Notes under the pieces: generated by a model
The model's input: the letters and a program-made list of their open reading frames with translations, nothing else
What the model was told of the DNA's origin: nothing
Database searches by the model: none
Shown here: positions 58,451-64,000 of the stretch, in pieces
Position numbering within the stretch: the stretch's first letter is position 1
Layout of the letters: the number at the start of each line of letters is the position of its first letter
Made by a program: the position numbers and the translations under genes
DNA from: Rhizomys pruinosus
Taxonomy: Eukaryota > Chordata > Mammalia > Rodentia > Spalacidae
NCBI GenBank assembly: GCA_009823505.1
Contig: VZQC01013302.1
Location: 4,243,440-4,307,439 of the forward strand
Reading direction: 5' to 3'
Length of the DNA: 64,000 nucleotides

Positions 58451-61400
58451 AGATTTTTAAAGACATCAGGGAAAAGTATTATTCAAAATAAAATGGAGCA
58501 ATACAAACAGAAACCCTGCCTGCAAATATATTTTCATTTACTTTGTTAGTTCTTCTTTTATGACAAACAACATACCTTCAGTTACTGGAAACAACATGAA
58601 GGATGATAAAACTTATTCAACTCTGAATGGACCAAGTCTATGATCTTTATGCTTTACCACAGTTAAATTAAGATGACATTCAACTGATACTCAATGATCA
58701 GGAACACTATGCCCCATGACTCTTAACAAATATGAGCACCAGATTTTCCCATAACATTCAGGATCTAGTTACAATGCTTTCATTTTCAAGGAAGATTGTT
58801 GAATGTCAACAACAGAATCACATCACTGCCAGCCTATTATTCATAGGTCAACCTGTGGGGGACATTTATATCCATATCATAGTATGGGGTGTTTCAAACA
58901 TGTGATTTCAATGTCTTTTTTTCTAGCTATGGTGCATATGAGAGATAGATGATAGGTAAATATATAATAGATTATTGGTAGATAACAGATGATGATGATA
59001 GGCCGATGACACTTTGTAGATAGATGATATGAACATGATATATTGATAATAGGTAAATGGATATATATGTGTATATATATAAATATATGACAAATGATAC
59101 AAAGAAAGGAAGACTTTCTGTCCTCCAAATGCTTAAGAGCACCTAAGCTTTCAAAGAAGCATTTTTAAATCTTCGTGTCCTTTTCTAAGGTAACAGAAGA
59201 AAAACATCACCATTCTTTGTTTGTGTGTATCTCTTTGTGTGCACTCTACTCAAACCACAGTCAATTCTATCTGAAATGGTCTCCTGTCTCCAAGTTCTTC
59301 AACTTCTGTAACCACAGGGAGGACAATGGGTGATTCATACAGTGCCAGATTCACCTTAGTGTCACACTGGTTGCTGACTTTGATCTCTGTGATGTGAAGC
59401 ACGTGAAATTAGAGTAATGTAATCTTTAAGCTTCTGACAAAACATGGATAATGCAAGAACTTGTTACATACATTCAATATACTAAAATCTATGTTTTATG
59501 TTTCTCAGCTGTACTGACATATTTAAGAAGCAATACAAATAGTCCAAGACCTTTGTTCTCACTCTCCATTATGTAACACAGGCATTTTTAGGAGCTAAAA
59601 AGAGGATTTTATCCTAATAAAATAAATAAGGGAGCTAGAAAGAAAGTAAATGATAAATAACTAAAGCTGGATTTATAATAGGCATGAGTGATGGTGACCA
59701 GGTAGAATTCTGTCACCTCAGAGCCACTTCTAGAATGCTCCACACTGAACTAAAAGCTGATATTTAGAGAAAGAATCTGACCTAAGGATGTGTAGCCATT
59801 TCTTCATCTTCTATGATGGGAAGGAACAACACCCTGTCTCTTGAGTGTACACTGTGCAGCAGATATTGTCCCAGAAGGAAATCTGGTGTTATAAATGGGA
59901 TATGGAAGCTAGGAAGCTGAAAACAACAAATGTTGGCTACCCACAGAAACATGCATCTGCAGCTTCAAATTGGAAAACCTTATGGTAAAACCTCCAAATA
60001 AATCAACACTAGCAAAACCCTATTAAATGTTAAGATTTGTTAGACCTTATTCAGGCTGCCTAATCAATTTATAGAAACTTTACTTACATGTAATATAGAT
60101 CAAAATCTTACTATGATATTTTTAACATCGAAAGTAACAGAAAAGTAAATCTAAAATGGAAGCATATACTTTCATTCTACTGTGGATTTGCACTTAAAGG
60201 ATAAACACAGTACTTTAATTTAAAGCAATGGTAAATTCCTACCCTGTAAAATAAACAACTGGAACTCCAGATTGTAGGGGGAATTTAGTGCAGACCTCTG
60301 TGTTCGTATTACTTTATATGCCCAGGAAAACATCATACTGAGCATGATAAATTCACATAATGAGATTTCAACAAGAAACATAATTCTTACATATTTTTGT
60401 ATATAATTATTTATCAGAACTTTACAAGATGATGATTTAGTGTTAACCAGTTTTGATAATTGCATTGTACAAATTATTTTGGGAAGATTACAATTATTGT
60501 AGCATTAGCACAAAAGAAATGAGAATCAGAGCTTAGTATAAAATATTGCTTATGTGGCTGTAAAGGGAAAAACACATACACTGAAGCATAGCATCCCCTA
60601 GATATCTTGAGACCTGACAAGAATTATTGTTTTCCCCATGTCTTCACTCTTTATTACCTTAGAGCTCTGGTGGACCCTACGGTGATATATCAGAACATTT
60701 AAGGATATATTATATGAAATCTTCCAAATGGTTCAGTTTGGCACCATCCCCATGAGACCAAAGGCTTTTCCAACAAAATAGATGCTTTTGCTATCTTCAC
60801 CCAATGGAGTTCATTGTGGGTCCCCGCTGAATGTGATCCCAATACTTAGAATAGACCACAAAGACTGGACTTGAAACTAACTACAGGATATTTTCTTTTA
60901 GCAATTTAATCTCCAGGTCTTGGCCCATCATCAGTAACACAGGAACAAGTTAAAGAAGGAAAAACAAGATATAACATGTTAATGAGCAAATTTCAAAAAC
61001 GACGCAAGATCAAATGCTTCCAGTTCCTTTAATCAGCTTCTTGATTGGCTTCACTGTTTGTGACCTTGTTTTTATAATTACACATAAAATGAAAGTCATT
61101 GGTTACTACTAGAAAAAAATATTAAAAACTTAAGACATGGGAGGGCTACAGAGTTGAAAGCTGGAATTCATGCCCTACAAGAGTTTATATTTTTAGAAAT
61201 CAGAGTTGGGGAAGAAATCTGACTAAGAGTTATAAATGTCCATATATACATGGAGGTTGCTTAGTAGAAAAACCATTATATTTCTTTTGTGAATCCCACC
61301 CAGAAAGAGAAACATAGGAACACAAAACGCAAACATAGACACAAAGTTTAGTTCTGTATAAGTGTGGCTCTTAATAGAGAATTTAAAGATCAAGCAGAGT

Positions 61401-62640
61401 CTCTTGAGAAGTATTGTTTCTGTGTCACTGGACATACCCAGAACCAAGTAGGATGACCGACCAATAGTGTGCATTCAGGGCATTATGGAAACTTTATAAA
61501 AAGATAGTCAGTCTGTAAGCCTGGATATGGTCAAAATAAGGGTGATATGAAGTGCCATTTTCTTAACATTAATATACCTTTCTAAACAGAGTAGAAAGGA
61601 TGCAGAAGGTGTGCAATGGAACTTGACTCTGATGGTTGTTTATTGCCAGTACAAGTTTTAATGCTTACCTAGCTGGATGAGAGTTAGGGGAAAGAATTTA
61701 TCCATGGTATTGAAATTGGAACAGCAAAAAATATAAAGGCAGTGCAAAGAGTTTTCAAAACAATGTGGATATACATATGAATTCTGAAGAAGGATTTACA
61801 TAAATGTGAAATTTGGATACAAAAATTAAAAAATGGGACTTTGAAAAAAAGAGTTCTACTTCTAAGCTGGGATTGAGAAACAGATAAACCAGAGGTAACT
61901 AGAATGAAGTGACAACACTGAGCCCAGCATTTACAATTGGGTCTAGATTCTTCCATTAAAGTATGTAAAATCCAGGGATAATTGCATCGCTTTGTTCTTA
62001 CCTTAAATTTTACTTTTTGTTTAATTTGCCACACTCTAGCAACCTATATCTTGGAATTATCTTATTTTCATGTAACTCCCTCCAAATGTGTTTCTATTGA
62101 TACATTGCAGATATTTGCCCCTTATTGTCCCTTTTTACTACTAACAGCTTTGTCTTTCCTAGTAAGCACATTTAAATGAAAACTGCTAAGTAGTATGTTT
62201 AATAGTAGGTTACTGAATAGAAAGAATGATGAGTCTCATCCACTTAACCAGCATAAGCTAATTTACAGTTTATCTTCAAGAGACTATATTAGAAGATAAA
62301 AGGCAGAAAGAGATTTTGGATAGCCTGAAGAGACTTACCCCAAAGCAGTTGAAAAGTTTAATTCTCTGTCCTCACAGTTTCCAGTGAGTGACTTGTGAAG
62401 CTTTGTTCTTTTAAGCCTTTTCAAAAAGTGCCTAGGTTTGAAATTATCTTAATAACAATTCCACAGTATCATTTTCTTTGTCACTGTGTTCTCTTTGGTG
62501 AGTATATGGAATGCTTTAAAAAACAATCGAATATGTTATACCCTAACTGATTGAATGCAGAAAACAAAACAGCTACCCTCTATTAAGTAAGGAAGACATT
62601 ACTTTGCATTTATAAATACAAACAAGGTCATACTATATAC
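58451..62640. other. Long unique AT-rich stretch
   Basis: About 4.2 kb, the longest stretch without a recognised element. It contains a degenerate (GATA)n/(TA)n tract at 58,940-59,090. The longest frame (61,684-62,034, minus, 116 codons) is Cys/Phe/Ser-rich and overlaps a plus-strand frame; I recognise no family and see no supporting splice or start context. Confidence 0.55.
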
Positions 62641-62644
62641 CATT

Positions 62645-62765
62645 TTACCAAGCAAAGTCTCACACTTGTAATCCCAACATTTCTGAGGTTGAGGCATGGA
62701 GCTCAAGGAGCCAAGCTGGGTTGAGTTAAAGCAAGGTGGTTTCTGAAAACAAACAAAAGAAACAA
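62645..62765 (+). mobile_element. Old B1-like SINE
   Basis: tcacacttgtaatcccaaca, tctgaggttgaggcatggag and aagcaaggtggtttctgaaa follow the B1 order with strong divergence; an A-rich end follows. Confidence 0.5.
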
Positions 62766-62814
62766 CCGACCTGATCAAACAAATAAGTAATACTGTAAAA
62801 TTACTGGATAAAAT

Positions 62815-63022
62815 GTAGTTGGCTAAAATGGTTCAGTGTTTAAGAGCATAAACTTTTCTCCCAAAAGACCCTAGTTCAGTACCCAGGACTCGGGTTCAAG
62901 TACCCAGGCTCACTGTGATCTTTACAGTCTTCTGGCTTCTTAGGGCACTGTACAAATTTGTACAAACCCAAAGATACGCACACACACACACACACACACA
63001 CACAAATAAAAATTAAAATCTT
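62815..63022 (+). mobile_element. B2/B4-type SINE with (CA)n tail
   Basis: gttggctaaaatggttcagt, gtttaagagcataaactttt, gttcagtacccaggactcgg and a (CA)n tract (62,979-63,004) ending in aaataaaaattaaaat. Confidence 0.65.
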
Positions 63023-63083
63023 TAGAAGACATGTGGCTTGACATGGTATAACATTTGTAAATGCAGCACCTGAGAAGCTCAGA

Positions 63084-63132
<49 letters not shown>

Positions 63133-63164
63133 TGCACACAGGAATAAAAATTAAAATATTTTTA
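63023..63164. repeat. SINE remnant with (CA)n tract
   Basis: catgtggcttgacatggtat resembles a B1 start; a (CA)n tract of about 22 units at 63,085-63,128 follows. Confidence 0.6.
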
Positions 63165-63861
63165 ATATAATACTTTTATTGATGTGTGTTTCATATATCA
63201 TTTTTCAATTCAATTTAGACAGATTCCCCTTTCCCTGCCCCCTGCCCGACCCCAGTTCATGCACTCTGCCATACATGTCCTGCATCTTTCTCTCAGTCTC
63301 TCCAAAGTTTTTCTCTGCAAAAATTTATTGCCCTAGGCAGAACTCAACTACATCAGTCCGTTCCTTGACCCAGTCCTCATGCTGCTGTGGTTCCCTCCCA
63401 ACTCTACTGTTCCACAGTATGTCCGCGTACACATATTATATGTACCAGAATTATGCCCTCCATGAATAAGCTGTACATTAACTCCAGTATATGTCCAGGA
63501 GTTCACATTTTTCCTTTTAATTTTATATTACTCTAAAATAAGAATATGTACATTCTGCCCATATACATTAATTATCATGTCTGAAAGTAAGTGGTAAGTT
63601 AATTCTAGGGCTCATTATGAGATTCACATTATAACATCACAGTTGCTTTCAGATAGAAAGGACTATAACAATAACATTTCTCAGCTTGTCGTTCAATTAA
63701 GAGATTTGGTACTAGCATCCACAAATGAGGGAAACTATTCCGCGTTTGCTTTGTGGGGACTGTGTTACTTCACTTAGCATAATGTCTTTGAGTTCCATCC
63801 ATTTACCTGCAAAGTTCATGATGTCGCCTTTCATTACCGCTACATAGAACTCCATTGTGTT
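63165..63861 (-). mobile_element. L1 ORF2 end and 3' UTR, antisense
   Basis: T-rich tail, C-rich block (63,225-63,255), tctctcagtctctccaaagt, through taatgtctttgagttccatc to catagaactccattgtgt in ORF2. Closely related to 54,545-55,248. Interrupted or ended at 63,861 by a B3. Confidence 0.9.
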
Positions 63862-64000
63862 GGGCTGGAGATATGGCCTAGTGGTTAAGAGCGCCGACCG
63901 CTCTTGCAGAGGACCCGGGTTTGATCCCCAGCACCCACATGGCGGCCGAGCTGTCTGAAACTCCAATTCCAGGAGAACTCCAGTTCCAGGGGAGTCCGAC
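63862..64000 (+). mobile_element. B3-type SINE, cut by window edge
   Basis: gggctggagatatggcctag, B-box-like gtttgatcccc, and the internal ccaattccaggagaactcca segment. The rest lies outside the window. Confidence 0.93.

Noticed and set aside
61684..62034. 116-codon minus-strand frame in unique DNA
   Set aside because: AT-rich composition, overlap with a plus-strand frame and no recognisable motif; most likely chance.

Overview
This window is gene-poor DNA from a nuclear genome of a mouse-like (myomorph) rodent. The evidence is the repeat content: 7SL-derived B1 SINEs, tRNA-derived B2/B3-type SINEs with an intact B-box-like motif, a few B4/ID-like SINEs, LINE-1 pieces of several ages, and MaLR-type LTRs, on an AT-rich background with many (TG)n, (TA)n, (GATA)n and (GAAA)n tracts. 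The B1 and B3 sequences differ from the mouse, rat and hamster versions I know, so I do not name a species. I found no intact protein-coding gene, no RNA gene and no bacterial feature. Nearly all the longer open frames are explained by SINEs, L1 fragments, simple repeats or chance.

Layout. 1-9,400 holds a composite retroposon with an L1-like 3' tail, a dimeric B3 SINE, B1 and B3 copies, and an inverted duplication whose arms lie 1.4 kb apart. 9,446-9,948 is a retroposed chimera: the first coding exon of an IGF2BP2-like gene joined to non-coding sequence and a SINE tail, flanked by a target-site duplication. 9,950-19,600 is mostly unique AT-rich DNA with a MaLR LTR, two L1 3' ends (one with a 5' inversion and a B1 at the junction) and SINEs. 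19,640-30,200 is a 5.1-kb segment present twice in direct orientation, with a single N at 24,754 between the copies. Perfectly matching blocks alternate with indel-rich blocks, which looks more like an assembly artefact than old duplication. 30,500-45,500 holds a B3 split by an inverted L1, an old repeat family containing a 27-bp minisatellite, an L1 RT fragment, several SINEs and a second, longer composite retroposon. 45,525-50,280 is the largest L1: 5'-truncated, covering the end of ORF1, endonuclease, reverse transcriptase and the 3' UTR, and heavily mutated. 50,280-64,000 holds an ancient L1, two minus-strand L1 3' ends, a solo LTR with a perfect 5-bp target duplication, and long unique AT-rich stretches.

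There is no operon or pathway here. What links the elements is L1-driven target-primed reverse transcription: SINEs, the IGF2BP2-derived chimera, the L1 copies and the composite family all carry A-rich tails, and several are flanked by 8-17 bp target duplications. The best candidates for something new are the IGF2BP2 exon-SINE chimera, the composite retroposon family with the L1-like tail, and the short-loop perfect hairpins and inverted duplication that look like template-switch events.
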